Position numbers and translations under genes: made by a program. Of a DNA stretch of 64,000 bases, positions 17,280 through 26,419 are shown piece by piece (position 1 is the stretch's first letter; every line of letters starts with the position of its first letter). Below the pieces are notes generated by a model. The model saw only the letters and a program-made list of their open reading frames with translations. It ran no database searches and had not been told where the DNA came from. Source of the stretch: JBOGEN01 sp050743265 (lineage in GTDB: Bacteria > Actinomycetota > Actinomycetes > JBOGEN01); NCBI GenBank assembly GCA_050743265.1, contig JBOGEN010000104.1, positions 1-64,000 on the forward strand. Direction: 5' to 3'.

Positions 17280-18236
17280 TCAGGGCCTCTCGGCCGAGCG
17301 GGCGAAGCGCGCGCCCACCGCGCGGACCTTGTCGGCGAGCTCCGGGGGCGACACCACCGCGAACTCGGCGTCGATCGCGCCCAGGAGGAGGATCGGCCAG
17401 TTCAGGCTGTCCACGTCCATCCGCAGACGGCACGACGTCTCGTCGAGGGGCGTCACCTCGGCCCAGCGACCGGTCACCGAGGACACCTCGTCCGCGGGGG
17501 CCTCGACGTGGACGTCGACCGCGATGTGGGCACGCGCGGACTCGATCCCCTGCTGGACGAACGTGGCGGCATCGCTCGCCGGGAGCTCCCGCTGCCGGAA
17601 GGAGAGCCCGGTCGACATGGGGTCGGACAGCCGGTCGACGCGGAACGTCCGCCAGTCGTGGCGGTGCAGGTCGTACGCGACGAGGTACCAGCGCCGCCCG
17701 AGCGTGACGAGGCGGTGGGGCTCGACGAGGCGCTCGGCCGTGTCGCCGCCGCGTGCGGCGTACCGGAACTCCAGCCGCTCGTCGTCGCGGCACGCCTGCG
17801 CGAGCGTGGCGAGGACGGCGGCGTCGACCGTGGGCCCGCGGAGGATGGCGGGCACGGTGTACTCCTGGAGCGCGGTGACACGGCGGCGCAGCCTCGGTGG
17901 CATGACTTGGACGATCTTGCTCAGCGCTCGGACGGACGACTCCTCGACGCCGGAGACCACGCCTCCGGCCGACGAGCTGAGGCTGACGGCGATGGCGACC
18001 GCCTCGTCATCCTCGAGCAGCAGCGGTGGCAGGACCGCGCCGGCCTGCAGTTGGTAACCACCCGCCACACCCCGGCTCGCGCTCACCGGGTAGCCGAGCT
18101 CGCGGAGCCTGTCGACGTCGCGGCGGAGGGTCCGCGGGCTCACCTCGAGGCGCTGGGCCAGCTCCGTCCCCGCCCAGTAGCGGTGGGTCTGCAGGAGGGA
18201 GAGCAGCCGCAACATCCGTGACCGTGAGTCCGACAT
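17280..18236 (-). CDS. WYL-domain transcriptional regulator
   Basis: This 318-residue regulator has a DeoR-type winged helix-turn-helix at the N-terminus (YWAGTELAQRLEVSPRTLRR), then a WYL ligand-sensing domain with GGYQL and the RRWYLVAYDLHRHDWRTFRV core. A C-terminal WCX-type extension follows. WYL regulators respond to nucleic acids or small ligands and often control neighbouring genes. This one is divergent from a DrrAB-type exporter with only 62 bp between start codons, so it probably controls both. The start at ATG 18236 is the family-typical N-terminus. Confidence 0.9.
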   Translation of the reverse strand: MSDSRSRMLRLLSLLQTHRYWAGTELAQRLEVSPRTLRRDVDRLRELGYPVSASRGVAGGYQLQAGAVLPPLLLEDDEAVAIAVSLSSSAGGVVSGVEESSVRALSKIVQVMPPRLRRRVTALQEYTVPAILRGPTVDAAVLATLAQACRDDERLEFRYAARGGDTAERLVEPHRLVTLGRRWYLVAYDLHRHDWRTFRVDRLSDPMSTGLSFRQRELPASDAATFVQQGIESARAHIAVDVHVEAPADEVSSVTGRWAEVTPLDETSCRLRMDVDSLNWPILLLGAIDAEFAVVSPPELADKVRAVGARFARSAERP

Positions 18237-18249
18237 GGTCTGAGCATAG

Positions 18250-18267
18250 TTCTGATTGCGGACAGAA
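18250..18267. promoter_or_regulatory. Inverted repeat in WYL/ABC divergent promoter
   Basis: TTCTG (18250-18254) and CAGAA (18263-18267) are separated by 8 nt, centred in the 62-bp gap between the two divergent start codons. This is a plausible WYL-regulator operator, though the arms are short. Confidence 0.35.
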
Positions 18268-18298
18268 ACTGGCCGGTATTGCTCCTAGCGTCGGGGAC

Positions 18299-19321
18299 AT
18301 GGCCACCACGATGATCACCACACAGCGTCTGACCAAGCACTTCGCCGCGAACGGCACCACAGTCGAAGCCGTCCGCGACCTCGACCTCACGGTCGAGCAG
18401 GGCGAGATGGTCGCCCTCCTGGGGCCCAACGGGGCTGGCAAGTCCACGACCCTGCGGATGCTCACCACGCTGATCGCCCCGACCTCCGGGGTGGCCCGCG
18501 TCGGCGGGTACGACGTCGCGACCGAGCAGGCGCAGGTACGGCAACGGATCGGCTACATCGGGCAGGGCAACGGCGCCGGGTATGCCCAACGCGGCCGCGA
18601 CGAGCTCGTCATGCAGGGCCGCGCGTACGGCCTGTCCAAGTCCGCCGCACGAGCGCGGGCCGCTGAGCTCGTCGATTCCCTGCACCTCGACGAGGTCGCG
18701 GACCGCAAGGTGACCGCGCTCTCGGGCGGCCAGCGACGGCGGCTCGACATCGCGATGGGCCTCATCCACGCGCCCGGCCTGCTGTTCCTCGACGAGCCGT
18801 CGACGGGGCTCGACCCGCAGAACCGGGCGAACCTGCAGGAGCACATCCTCGCGCTCCGGCGGCGGCACGACACGACCATCGTCCTGACCACCCACTACCT
18901 GGACGAGGCGGATGCGCTCGCCGAGCGGGTCGTCATCATCGACCACGGCCGGATCGTCGCCGACGACACTCCCGTACGGCTCAAGGCGAACCTGGCCGGT
19001 GACCGCATCACCGTCGAGCTCGACAGCGCGGCCGACGCCGCCCGCGCGGCGTCCCGTACCCGCGTCGTCGACCACAGCGCCACGGTCGCGCAGCACGGCG
19101 CGACCCTCGACGTGCGGGTGTCCGGCGGCAACCGCGTCCTGCCACGCCTCCTGCGTGAGTACGACGCCGACGGCACGCCTGCCGTCTCGGCGCAGGTCGC
19201 GCGCCCCACCCTCGACGACGTCTTCCTCAACCTCACCGGTCGCAGCCTCCGTGAGGGCCAGGTCAGCACCGGCACGCCCACGACGTCCACCGCCAACGCG
19301 CCCGAGGAGATCTCCGCATGA
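18299..19321 (+). CDS. ABC exporter ATPase, DrrA type
   Basis: This 340-residue ATP-binding subunit belongs to an ABC-2 exporter of the daunorubicin-resistance type. Walker A is GPNGAGKST, the signature is LSGGQRRRLD, Walker B is LLFLDEPSTGLDPQ, and the switch is LTTHYLDEADALAERV. The C-terminal 90 residues look like the DUF4162 extension. The permease starts inside its last codons (ATGA overlap), so both are made together. ATG 18299 has only GGGG close by and may be on a very short leader. The substrate is probably a hydrophobic drug or lipid but is not known. Confidence 0.93.
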   Translation: MATTMITTQRLTKHFAANGTTVEAVRDLDLTVEQGEMVALLGPNGAGKSTTLRMLTTLIAPTSGVARVGGYDVATEQAQVRQRIGYIGQGNGAGYAQRGRDELVMQGRAYGLSKSAARARAAELVDSLHLDEVADRKVTALSGGQRRRLDIAMGLIHAPGLLFLDEPSTGLDPQNRANLQEHILALRRRHDTTIVLTTHYLDEADALAERVVIIDHGRIVADDTPVRLKANLAGDRITVELDSAADAARAASRTRVVDHSATVAQHGATLDVRVSGGNRVLPRLLREYDADGTPAVSAQVARPTLDDVFLNLTGRSLREGQVSTGTPTTSTANAPEEISA

Positions 19322-20076
19322 GCACCCACCTCGTCTCCGACACCGCGCTCGTCTTCACCCGGGAGCTGCGGCCCGTCGTCCGGGACCCGTTCTCGGTGAT
19401 GTTCGGGCTCATCCAGCCGCTGTTCTTCCTCGCGCTGTTCGCACCGCTGCTCTCCAGCGTCTCCGGGCTCGGGACGAGCAGCTCGCTGCAGTGGTTCGTC
19501 CCGGGCGTCGTGGTCATGCTCTGCCTGTTCGGGACGTCGACCACGGGGGCCAACCTGCAGGCCGAGATGCAGTCGGGCTCGCACGAGCGCCTGCTGGTGA
19601 CACCCCTGTCCCGGTCCTCGCTGATGGTCGGCCGCGCGCTGAAGGAGATCGTGCCGACGGTCGCGCAGGCCGTCGTCATCGTGCTCGCCACGACACCGTT
19701 CGGCTTCGACGTGAGCATCGCCGGCATGGCCACCGGGCTGCTGATCCTCGCGGTGTTCTGCATCGGGCTGGGTGCCCTGTCGTACTCCCTGGCGCTGGCC
19801 TGCAAGAACCAGGACTGGATGTTCTGGGTCGTGCAGCAGACTCTGCTGTTCCCGCTGCTCCTGCTCGCCGGGATGCTGCTGCCGGTCGACAACGGTCCCG
19901 GGTGGCTGCAGACTCTGTCCCGGGCGAACCCGCTGACGTACGTCGTCGACGCGGAGCGCGCCCTCTTCAACGGCGACTTCGCGCTCGACACGATCGCCGC
20001 CGGAGGCGTGGCCGCCGTCGTCATGGCCGCCGTGGGGCTGTGGGTGGGTACGAGGTCGATGCGCCGGACGGACTAG
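19318..20076 (+). CDS. ABC-2 type permease, DrrB type
   Basis: This 252-residue membrane subunit pairs with the preceding ATPase. It has six hydrophobic spans, the conserved ABC-2 region (LLVTPLSRSSLMVGRALKE) and the late motif SRANPLTYVVDAERALFNGD typical of DrrB proteins. It overlaps the ATPase gene by 4 bp. A small hairpin at its stop codon may separate it from the convergent phosphoesterase gene. Confidence 0.92.
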   Translation: MSTHLVSDTALVFTRELRPVVRDPFSVMFGLIQPLFFLALFAPLLSSVSGLGTSSSLQWFVPGVVVMLCLFGTSTTGANLQAEMQSGSHERLLVTPLSRSSLMVGRALKEIVPTVAQAVVIVLATTPFGFDVSIAGMATGLLILAVFCIGLGALSYSLALACKNQDWMFWVVQQTLLFPLLLLAGMLLPVDNGPGWLQTLSRANPLTYVVDAERALFNGDFALDTIAAGGVAAVVMAAVGLWVGTRSMRRTD

Positions 20077-20099
20077 GACGGTCCGCCCACCCCCGTCCT
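20075..20099. terminator. Possible bidirectional hairpin between convergent genes
   Basis: AGGACGG (20075-20081) and CCGTCCT (20093-20099) form a 7-bp stem in the 36-bp gap between the permease and the minus-strand phosphoesterase. Confidence 0.4.
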
Positions 20100-20112
20100 C
20101 CTCGGCCCGGGG

Positions 20113-21366
20113 CTACTCGATGCCTTCGCGGAGGTAGCCCGTGCGATTGCGGAGGACGGGGGTGGGCGACGTCTTGTCGATCGTCATCGTGCCCACGACC
20201 GTGGCGCCTGGACTCATCTGGAGGGCACGCGGGGGGCGTGACGTGTCGGTCTGCCAGAGCCGGTCGGTGTCGGTCACGGTTCCCGTGAGTTGCTTGAGCT
20301 CGAGTTCCAACCGTTTTGGGTACTCGCGGATGAGCAGGTAGTTCGCGCGGGCGTGGCGCATGCTCGCGCCGTGCACGACCTGGACGGGCGTCGTGCCGTC
20401 GTTGGTGTACGTGGTCATGTCGTGGAACTCGGCGGCCAGCAGGACGTCGACGCGGTGCCGGACGAGCGTCTTCCAGAAGGCGGAGTCGCGGCGGCCCTCG
20501 AGGAGGATCTCCGACGAGCCGGAGACCCGGTTGGGGTCGAGGACGGGGATCTCGCACTGGACGAGGATGTGGCGGACGCCGTGGGCGCGGGCGGCGGCCA
20601 GCCGTGTGTCGAGCCACTCGAGCTGGGCGCCACCGATGCGGGCGTGGACGCCGTCCTGCCGCTTCCACATCGGGTTCACCGTGACGAGCAGCAGGTCACC
20701 GAGCCGAACCGCGTATGCGGTGCCCTCGTGCTGGGAGCCGCGGGGGCGGGAGGTGTACTTCGTGCCCGAGGCGGTGTAGCTGCGCGCCCACGCGCCCAGG
20801 AACGTCTCGAACGCGCGGTACTTGAACGAGTGGGGACCGATGAGTCCCACGTGATCGGTGGCACGCCCCATGTCGCCGATCTCGTGGTCGCCGACGCCGG
20901 GGAAGAAGTCGACGCCGTTGGTGAAGCCGCGCGCGGCCCAGGACCGCTTCATCTCGCCGTAGTAGGCGTTGCCCGCGGCCGTGACGGCGGCCTTCTTCTG
21001 CGTCTCGGTGCCGACCGGCCCGAAGATGCCGGTGTGGTCGACGTCGATGCCCCAACGTCCCTCGACCTGGTCACCGGTGTGGAAGACGGCGTCCGGGTGC
21101 TCCGACGCGATCTGGCCGGTCACCCTGTCGACCGCGGTGCGCCACGAGGGGGTGATCGAGTTCGGGTCGCCAGGGTCCCAGCCGCGTCCCGCTCGCAGGG
21201 CCTTCACGTCCGCGATGTCCGCGTGCGGGACGCCCGATGTCGACACGTAGACCGAGCGTGGCTCCTCGGCCGCGTCCGCGGGCTCCGTGGCCGGGGGCAC
21301 GGCGCTGAGCAGCAGGGCCCCCGTCGCCGCGACAAGCGGGAGCAGTACTCGGTACGTGACGCGCAT
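20113..21366 (-). CDS. Secreted calcineurin-like metallophosphoesterase
   Basis: This 417-residue exported protein has a signal peptide (about 1-33, ending PADAAEE) and a calcineurin-like phosphoesterase fold. Metal-site motifs are visible as FHTGDQVEGRWG (GDxx), FPGVGDHEIGD (the GNHE position reads GDHE) and LAAEFHDMTTY (in place of GHxH). The GDHE variant, the Glu-Phe-His block and the poorly conserved start of the domain make it a divergent member. It may cleave phosphoesters such as nucleotides or lipids outside the cell; the substrate is unknown. The gene stands alone, divergent from a secreted protease gene. Confidence 0.78.
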   Translation of the reverse strand: MRVTYRVLLPLVAATGALLLSAVPPATEPADAAEEPRSVYVSTSGVPHADIADVKALRAGRGWDPGDPNSITPSWRTAVDRVTGQIASEHPDAVFHTGDQVEGRWGIDVDHTGIFGPVGTETQKKAAVTAAGNAYYGEMKRSWAARGFTNGVDFFPGVGDHEIGDMGRATDHVGLIGPHSFKYRAFETFLGAWARSYTASGTKYTSRPRGSQHEGTAYAVRLGDLLLVTVNPMWKRQDGVHARIGGAQLEWLDTRLAAARAHGVRHILVQCEIPVLDPNRVSGSSEILLEGRRDSAFWKTLVRHRVDVLLAAEFHDMTTYTNDGTTPVQVVHGASMRHARANYLLIREYPKRLELELKQLTGTVTDTDRLWQTDTSRPPRALQMSPGATVVGTMTIDKTSPTPVLRNRTGYLREGIE

Positions 21367-21715
21367 GGGTACTCGTCCTCGCGTGTGCCGGGAATGCGGG
21401 CGGTGAGGGGAGTGTGCGTTCGGCCGACGGTAAGGGGCATGCCGATGCCGAACGCGCCGACCGTACGACGAAACGAGGCCTGCCGCAGCCGGAATGGGGT
21501 CACAATGCGCCGTGACGGCCGAGCAGTTCTCAGGCGCCGAATTGCCCCTTGTTCGCAGTCATCAGGGATAACCGGGCGGGGTGCTTGGCGTTTGCTTTGC
21601 GCCATCCGTCTGGCTGATTCGTGTGCCCGCGACGATTTCCGTCGGTACGATCATCGGCCGACGGGCGGGAGAATTCGCGCCGCGGTCGGGAACGCCCACA
21701 CACAGCCTGAGCGAC
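21367..21715. other. Divergent promoter region, no gene seen
   Basis: This 349-bp gap lies between the divergent phosphoesterase and protease genes. The stretch around 21580-21610 is noticeably less GC-rich than its surroundings and may hold promoter elements. I found no RNA gene, no convincing riboswitch fold and no coding frame with a good start. Confidence 0.5.
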
Positions 21716-23473
21716 ATGGCGCAGGCGCTTCTCGTCCGGCACGAGCCATCTCGCCGGCGGCCACGCACGCCGCCCACGTCGGGGGCACGCGATTCTCGGA
21801 GAGCGGGGGCCGAGTTGCGGAGACTGGGTGTCGCGATGGCTGGTGCGCTGTTGCTGGTGGGCCTCGTGCCCGCAGCCGGCGTATCTGCCGACGAACGGAC
21901 GCACCAGCGCGACGGGGCGGGTCACCCCCACCCCGTGGAGCCGGCGGTCGCACCGTCCGACGACCTCACAGCGGCGCTGGAGCGGGGGGAGATCGCCCCG
22001 GCCCGGTACGCCCTCGAGCGCGCGCGGAGCCTCTTCGAGCCGGCCGCGGTGGAGCGGCGCTTCGGTGAGGTGGCGACTCTGTCACCGCGTGCCGCGACGT
22101 TCGTCCTGCGCGACCTGGCGCTGCGCGCCGACGAGCTGGGCCCGGCTCCCCGGAGGAAGGCCGAGGCACTGCTGGCCCGTCCCACCGACGGGGTGTCCGA
22201 CCCGGACGGCTCCGGCTACGGGGTCGCCGAGTCGAGCGCCTCCCCCTTCTGCACGACGCATGTGTGCGTGCACTGGGTGGACTCCACCGCCGACGCGCCG
22301 CCGGGGGCCGGCAGCGGAACCCCGGACTGGGTGGTCGACACGGCGCAGGTCTTCGAGCACGTGTGGCAGAGCGAGGTCGGCGACTACGGCTACCGGCGTC
22401 CCAAGAGCGACCTGTCCTCGACCAACGACGGCGGGAACGGTCGGCTGGACGTCTACCTGGCGAACGTGGGTGCGGACGGGCTGTACGGGTTCTGCACGTC
22501 CGACGACCCGAACCTGTCGGACTCGTCGTACCCGTTCTGGGACTTCTCCGCGTACTGCGTCGTCGACGACGACTTCGCGGTCGGCCAGTTCGGTGCGCCG
22601 CCGCTGGAGAGCCTGAAGGTCACCGCGGCCCATGAGTTCTTCCACGCCGTGCAGTTCGCGTACGACGCGTTTGAGGACAACTGGCTCATGGAGGGCACCG
22701 CGACCTGGATCGAGGACGAGGTCTACGACGGGGTCAACGACAACCTCCAGTACCTGGAACAGAGCCCTCTGCGCCAGCCAGGCAAGTCACTGGACGGCGT
22801 GGTCTACGGCTCGTGGGTGTTCTTCCGCTTCATGTCCGAGCATTTCGGCCCGGCCGGAAGTGACCAGCCGTTCGTGATCCGGCAGGTGTGGCAGCGGGCC
22901 GACGGCAGCGCGGGTGCGGACGACATGCACTCGCTGCAGGCCGTCGCCGACATGAGCAACGACCGCGGGACCCCGTTCCGCACCCTGTTCGCGAGGTTCG
23001 GCTGGGTCACCCGGCAGGCACAACACTGGTTCTCGGAAGGCGCCAGGTATCCCAACGCACCGCTGACCCGCAGCTTCACGCTCACCAGGTCCTCACCCGG
23101 GACCGGGGCGCGGTCGGTCGAGCTCGACCATCTCGCCCACCGCCACGTGTCGCTCCAGCCCGGGAGCAGCCTGGACGGCAGATGGCGGGTGAGGGTGACC
23201 CTGAACCTGCCCGACACCAGCCGCGGCTCCAAGGCCACCGTCACCGTGGTCGGCCGCGACGGCGCGCCGCACCCCCACGCCGTGTCCCTGAACCGGTTCG
23301 GCAACGGCTCGGCGACCGTGGACTTCACGCGATCCCGCGTCGGCCGGGTGGTGCTCACGCTGACCAACGCGAGCAACCGCTTCGACTGCTGGGAGGACAC
23401 CCGGTACTCCTGCCAGGGCATCTCCCGGGACGACGGGCTCGCGTTCCACTACAGCGCCCGCGCGATCCGCTGA
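21716..23473 (+). CDS. Secreted MXAN_6640-type putative metalloprotease
   Basis: This large exported protein has a hydrophobic signal sequence MAGALLLVGLVPAAGVSADE. About 150 residues lead up to a zinc-metalloprotease-like domain with HEFFH (near residue 305) and a downstream Glu in GTATWIEDEVYD, the gluzincin arrangement. The text CTTHVCVHWV...DAPP, the DVYLANVG region and the C-terminal beta-sandwich-like segment match the MXAN_6640 family of putative metalloproteases. Several cysteines suggest disulfides. The start is uncertain: ATG 21716 gives an Arg-rich n-region, and ATG 21836 or TTG 21814 give a shorter signal peptide. It is monocistronic. Confidence 0.82.
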   Translation: MAQALLVRHEPSRRRPRTPPTSGARDSRRAGAELRRLGVAMAGALLLVGLVPAAGVSADERTHQRDGAGHPHPVEPAVAPSDDLTAALERGEIAPARYALERARSLFEPAAVERRFGEVATLSPRAATFVLRDLALRADELGPAPRRKAEALLARPTDGVSDPDGSGYGVAESSASPFCTTHVCVHWVDSTADAPPGAGSGTPDWVVDTAQVFEHVWQSEVGDYGYRRPKSDLSSTNDGGNGRLDVYLANVGADGLYGFCTSDDPNLSDSSYPFWDFSAYCVVDDDFAVGQFGAPPLESLKVTAAHEFFHAVQFAYDAFEDNWLMEGTATWIEDEVYDGVNDNLQYLEQSPLRQPGKSLDGVVYGSWVFFRFMSEHFGPAGSDQPFVIRQVWQRADGSAGADDMHSLQAVADMSNDRGTPFRTLFARFGWVTRQAQHWFSEGARYPNAPLTRSFTLTRSSPGTGARSVELDHLAHRHVSLQPGSSLDGRWRVRVTLNLPDTSRGSKATVTVVGRDGAPHPHAVSLNRFGNGSATVDFTRSRVGRVVLTLTNASNRFDCWEDTRYSCQGISRDDGLAFHYSARAIR

Positions 23474-23522
23474 CCCGGAGGTCGCCGTCCCGCCGGGGTC
23501 ACCCGGATCCCGAGGTCTCGGG
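23471..23522. terminator. Possible paired hairpins between convergent genes
   Basis: TGACCC (23471-23476, containing the stop codon) can pair with GGGTCA (23496-23501). CCCGAG and CTCGGG (23509-23522) form a second near-palindrome. Both lie in the gap before the minus-strand DUF1353 gene. Confidence 0.3.
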
Positions 23523-23530
23523 TCAGGAGG

Positions 23531-24130
23531 TCACAGCCGCCACGAGACCTTCGGCGGGACGACCTCCTTGTCGGGCCGTACGGTGCGTAGCGGCCCGCCG
23601 ATGGCCTTGCCCAGCCGCAGCGCGACCCAGGCTGCGCCCTCGAGGGCGAGGAGCAGCGCGAGTGCGACCACGATGAGCAGCGCCGGAGGCAGCACGATCG
23701 GGAGGACGAGGAGACTCACCGGCAGCACGCGGAGCAGGTCGACCCACCAGTCCCGGTGACGCCAGGCGCCCTTGACCATGGCGCCCCAGCGCACCGCCGC
23801 CCACATCATCCAGCGCTGCAGGAACGGCACGCCGAGCTCGCGCATGGCTCGGCGGAAGATGCCGTCCGCCTGACCGAGCGTCAGGTTTCCTGCCGGGACG
23901 TCCTTCGCCCAGAGGTGGTCGTGGAGGATCGCGGCCGCAGTGTACCGCCCATAGCGCGGGACCAGCCAGATGAGCACCCGCGGCACGGAGGCGAAGTCCG
24001 TCCTGTCGTCGACGCGCGCAGCGAACGACTGGTCCTTGCCCTCGTAGTGGATGTCACGGAGGACGCGCCAGCTCGGGTCATCCGGCTTCTCCTGGCTGAC
24101 GTCGACCCGGGTACCTCCGAGAAACGGCAT
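23531..24130 (-). CDS. DUF1353 protein with C-terminal membrane anchor
   Basis: This 199-residue protein carries a DUF1353 domain in its first 125 residues, recognised by DRTDFASVPRVLIWLVP and YTAAAILHDHLW. Such domains also occur in phage tail-region proteins. A hydrophobic region follows (LLVLPIVLPPALLIVVALAL, about 143-165), then a basic tail. ATG 24130 has AAGGGTGAAGGG upstream. The function is unknown. It is a single gene with no phage neighbours. Confidence 0.78.
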   Translation of the reverse strand: MPFLGGTRVDVSQEKPDDPSWRVLRDIHYEGKDQSFAARVDDRTDFASVPRVLIWLVPRYGRYTAAAILHDHLWAKDVPAGNLTLGQADGIFRRAMRELGVPFLQRWMMWAAVRWGAMVKGAWRHRDWWVDLLRVLPVSLLVLPIVLPPALLIVVALALLLALEGAAWVALRLGKAIGGPLRTVRPDKEVVPPKVSWRL

Positions 24131-24393
24131 CGCCCTTCACCCTTCCGCCGGCGGCTCGCGGCCAGCCGGCGGGACCGTACACCCTGGCGGCGTTCCGCCC
24201 GCCGTCCAGGGGAACGGACGTACCCGCACAAAGTCGTCCGATTCGAGGCGGTGCTACGGCCCGGCGGGCGCGACGTCCCTGCGTACGGCGGTTTCGCGGC
24301 CCTTATCGGTGCTGAAATCCCGGACAACGGGGCCGATCGTGGCGACACTGTCCGTGGATGGGGAGCGGCCCCGCCACACTCACGGAGGCCGGT

Positions 24394-24864
24394 ATGAGGA
24401 CCGCGTACAAGGTCTTGGCGTTCATCATCGCGATCGAGGTCGTGGTGCAGGCGATGGCGGTGGTCTACGGGGTCGCAGGTCTCGGGAAGTGGGTCGACGA
24501 CGGGGGCATCTTCGACAAGACCGTCCTCGAGAGCGAAGACCCGCCGTACTCCGAGGGCGTCGGCTTCGCCATCCACTTCATGAACGGGACGCTGCTGATC
24601 CCGCTGCTCGCGTTGCTGCTGCTGATCTTCTCCTTCTTCACCAAGCTGCCCGGCGCGACGAAGTGGGCGGGCGTCGTGTTCCTGCTCGTCGTGCTCCAGA
24701 TCACGCTGGGCCTCGTGGGCCACAGTGTCCCGGCGGTCGGCGCGCTGCACGGGCTCAACGCCTTCCTGCTGCTCGGTGCGGCGATCAACACCGGCCGCCT
24801 CGCCCGGACGGCAGAGCCTCTCGCGCCGAAGCAGCGTCCCCCGGCGGAGCCGGAACTCGTCTAG
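24394..24864 (+). CDS. Four-TM membrane protein (DUF6220-like)
   Basis: This 156-residue protein has four TM spans and the conserved-looking segments EVVVQAMAVVYGV, VGFAIHFMNGTLLIPLLALL and LQITLGLVGHSVPAVGALHG. These resemble DUF6220 proteins. Conserved His in several helices hints at haem or quinone contact, but this is only a suggestion. ATG 24394 is preceded by GGAGG. The multicopper oxidase gene follows after 30 bp, so the two probably form one transcript and may share an electron-transfer task. Confidence 0.72.
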   Translation: MRTAYKVLAFIIAIEVVVQAMAVVYGVAGLGKWVDDGGIFDKTVLESEDPPYSEGVGFAIHFMNGTLLIPLLALLLLIFSFFTKLPGATKWAGVVFLLVVLQITLGLVGHSVPAVGALHGLNAFLLLGAAINTGRLARTAEPLAPKQRPPAEPELV

Positions 24865-24894
24865 CCGCGTCGCTCGGTCCGGCCGGTACGTCGA

Positions 24895-26400
24895 GTGGGT
24901 CTCCGTCGCCCGATCAGCGGCCGGCTGCGCTTGGCGATCGCCGTCACCGCGACCGCGCTGATCCTCGGGCCGCTGGCGTGGATGTGGCAGGCCAGCCGGG
25001 TCCCCGGGACGTACTCCGTCACGGACATGGGGTACGTCGACCTCGGCGGTGGCTCGGCGGCCGGCCACGCCCTCCACGCGGGGAACCACGCCAGCGGTGC
25101 GGGCGGGACGAGCGTGACCTCCCTGACCGAGGAGCCCGGCCGGCCCGCGGACGTCTCCGTGACGTTGCGCGCCCGCGAGCAGGACATCCGGCTGCCCTCG
25201 GGTCGTGTCGTCGACGGCTACACGCTGAACGGGCAGTCACCCGGCCCGCTGATCCGGGCCACCGAGGGCGAGCGGGTGCAGGTCAGGCTGGTCAACGAGT
25301 CCGTGCCCGACGGCATCACGCTGCACTGGCACGGCGTCGACGTCCCCAACGCCGAGGACGGGGTCGCGGGGGTGACCCAGGACGCGGTGGAGGTCGGTGA
25401 GGCGTTCACGTACCGCTTCGTCGTCCGGCAGACGGGCACGTTCTGGTACCACAGCCACCAGGTCTCCCACGAGCAGGTGCGCCGCGGGCTGCTCGGCCCT
25501 CTCCTGCTCGAACCGCGCGAACCAGAGGCGACGGACGTCGACGTGACCGCGCTCGCGCACCTCTACGACGGCGTCCGCACCGTCAACGGGCGCGACAACG
25601 TGCAGCGCGTGGAGGCCCAGCCCGGCGAGGTCGTCCGGGTCCGCGTGGTCAACACCGACAACGGCCCGATGTCGACCTGGGTGGGCGGGGTACCCTTCCG
25701 TGTGACCGCCGTGGACGGCGCCGACCTGAACCGACCGGGCGAGGTCGAGGACACCGCCGTGCTCGTCACCGCGGGTGGGCGTGCCGACCTGCAGCTGACG
25801 ATGCCGGAGGACGGCTCGGCGGTGCGCGTGCACCTCGGAGGCGGGAGTCCGGCGGTGGTGCTCGGCTCGTCGTCGTACGACGCGCCCCCGACCCCCCAGC
25901 CCCGCACGACGCTGGACATGCTCACCTACGGGGAGAGGGCACCGCTCGCGTTCGACCCGGCGCGGGCCGACCGGCACTTCGAGTACGACATCGGGCGGCG
26001 GCCCGGCTTCCTCGACGGCCGCCCCGGGCTGTGGTGGACGGTCAACGGCCACCTGTGGCCCGACGTACCCATGTACATGGTCTCCGAGGGCGACGTGGTG
26101 CGGATGCGCATCGAGAACCACAGCGGCGACGTGCACCCGATGCACCTGCACGGGCACCACGCGGTCGTGCTCATACGTGACGGCAAGCCCTCCACGGGCA
26201 GCCCGTGGTGGGTCGACTCGCTCAACGTCTCCGATGGCGAGTCGTACGAAATCGCGTTCGTGGCTGACAACCCCGGGATCTGGATGGACCACTGCCACAA
26301 CCTGCCCCACGTCTCCGAGGGGCTCGTGGCGCACCTGATGTACGCGGGGGTCACCACCCCGTTCGTCGTGGGCGGGAACGCGGACAACGACCCGGAGTAG
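24895..26400 (+). CDS. Membrane-anchored three-domain multicopper oxidase
   Basis: This 501-residue laccase-like oxidase has an N-terminal TM anchor (about 14-32). All copper motifs are present: HWHG, WYHSH, HPMHLHGH and DHCHNLPHVSEGL, which supply the type 2/3 cluster and type 1 His-Cys-His. The residue at the axial type 1 position is Leu rather than Met, as in higher-potential fungal laccases. It lacks a Met-rich insert like that of CueO, so copper oxidation is less likely than an organic substrate. GTG 24895 gives a basic n-region before the anchor. It is probably co-transcribed with the four-TM protein upstream. Confidence 0.9.
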   Translation: MGLRRPISGRLRLAIAVTATALILGPLAWMWQASRVPGTYSVTDMGYVDLGGGSAAGHALHAGNHASGAGGTSVTSLTEEPGRPADVSVTLRAREQDIRLPSGRVVDGYTLNGQSPGPLIRATEGERVQVRLVNESVPDGITLHWHGVDVPNAEDGVAGVTQDAVEVGEAFTYRFVVRQTGTFWYHSHQVSHEQVRRGLLGPLLLEPREPEATDVDVTALAHLYDGVRTVNGRDNVQRVEAQPGEVVRVRVVNTDNGPMSTWVGGVPFRVTAVDGADLNRPGEVEDTAVLVTAGGRADLQLTMPEDGSAVRVHLGGGSPAVVLGSSSYDAPPTPQPRTTLDMLTYGERAPLAFDPARADRHFEYDIGRRPGFLDGRPGLWWTVNGHLWPDVPMYMVSEGDVVRMRIENHSGDVHPMHLHGHHAVVLIRDGKPSTGSPWWVDSLNVSDGESYEIAFVADNPGIWMDHCHNLPHVSEGLVAHLMYAGVTTPFVVGGNADNDPE

Positions 26401-26419
26401 CCCCGCCGACCCGCGGGGG

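Noticed and set aside
21367..21715. Possible cyclic-di-AMP or other riboswitch in the long gap before the secreted protease
   Set aside because: Only a loose match to a few conserved bases; I could not build the required stems.
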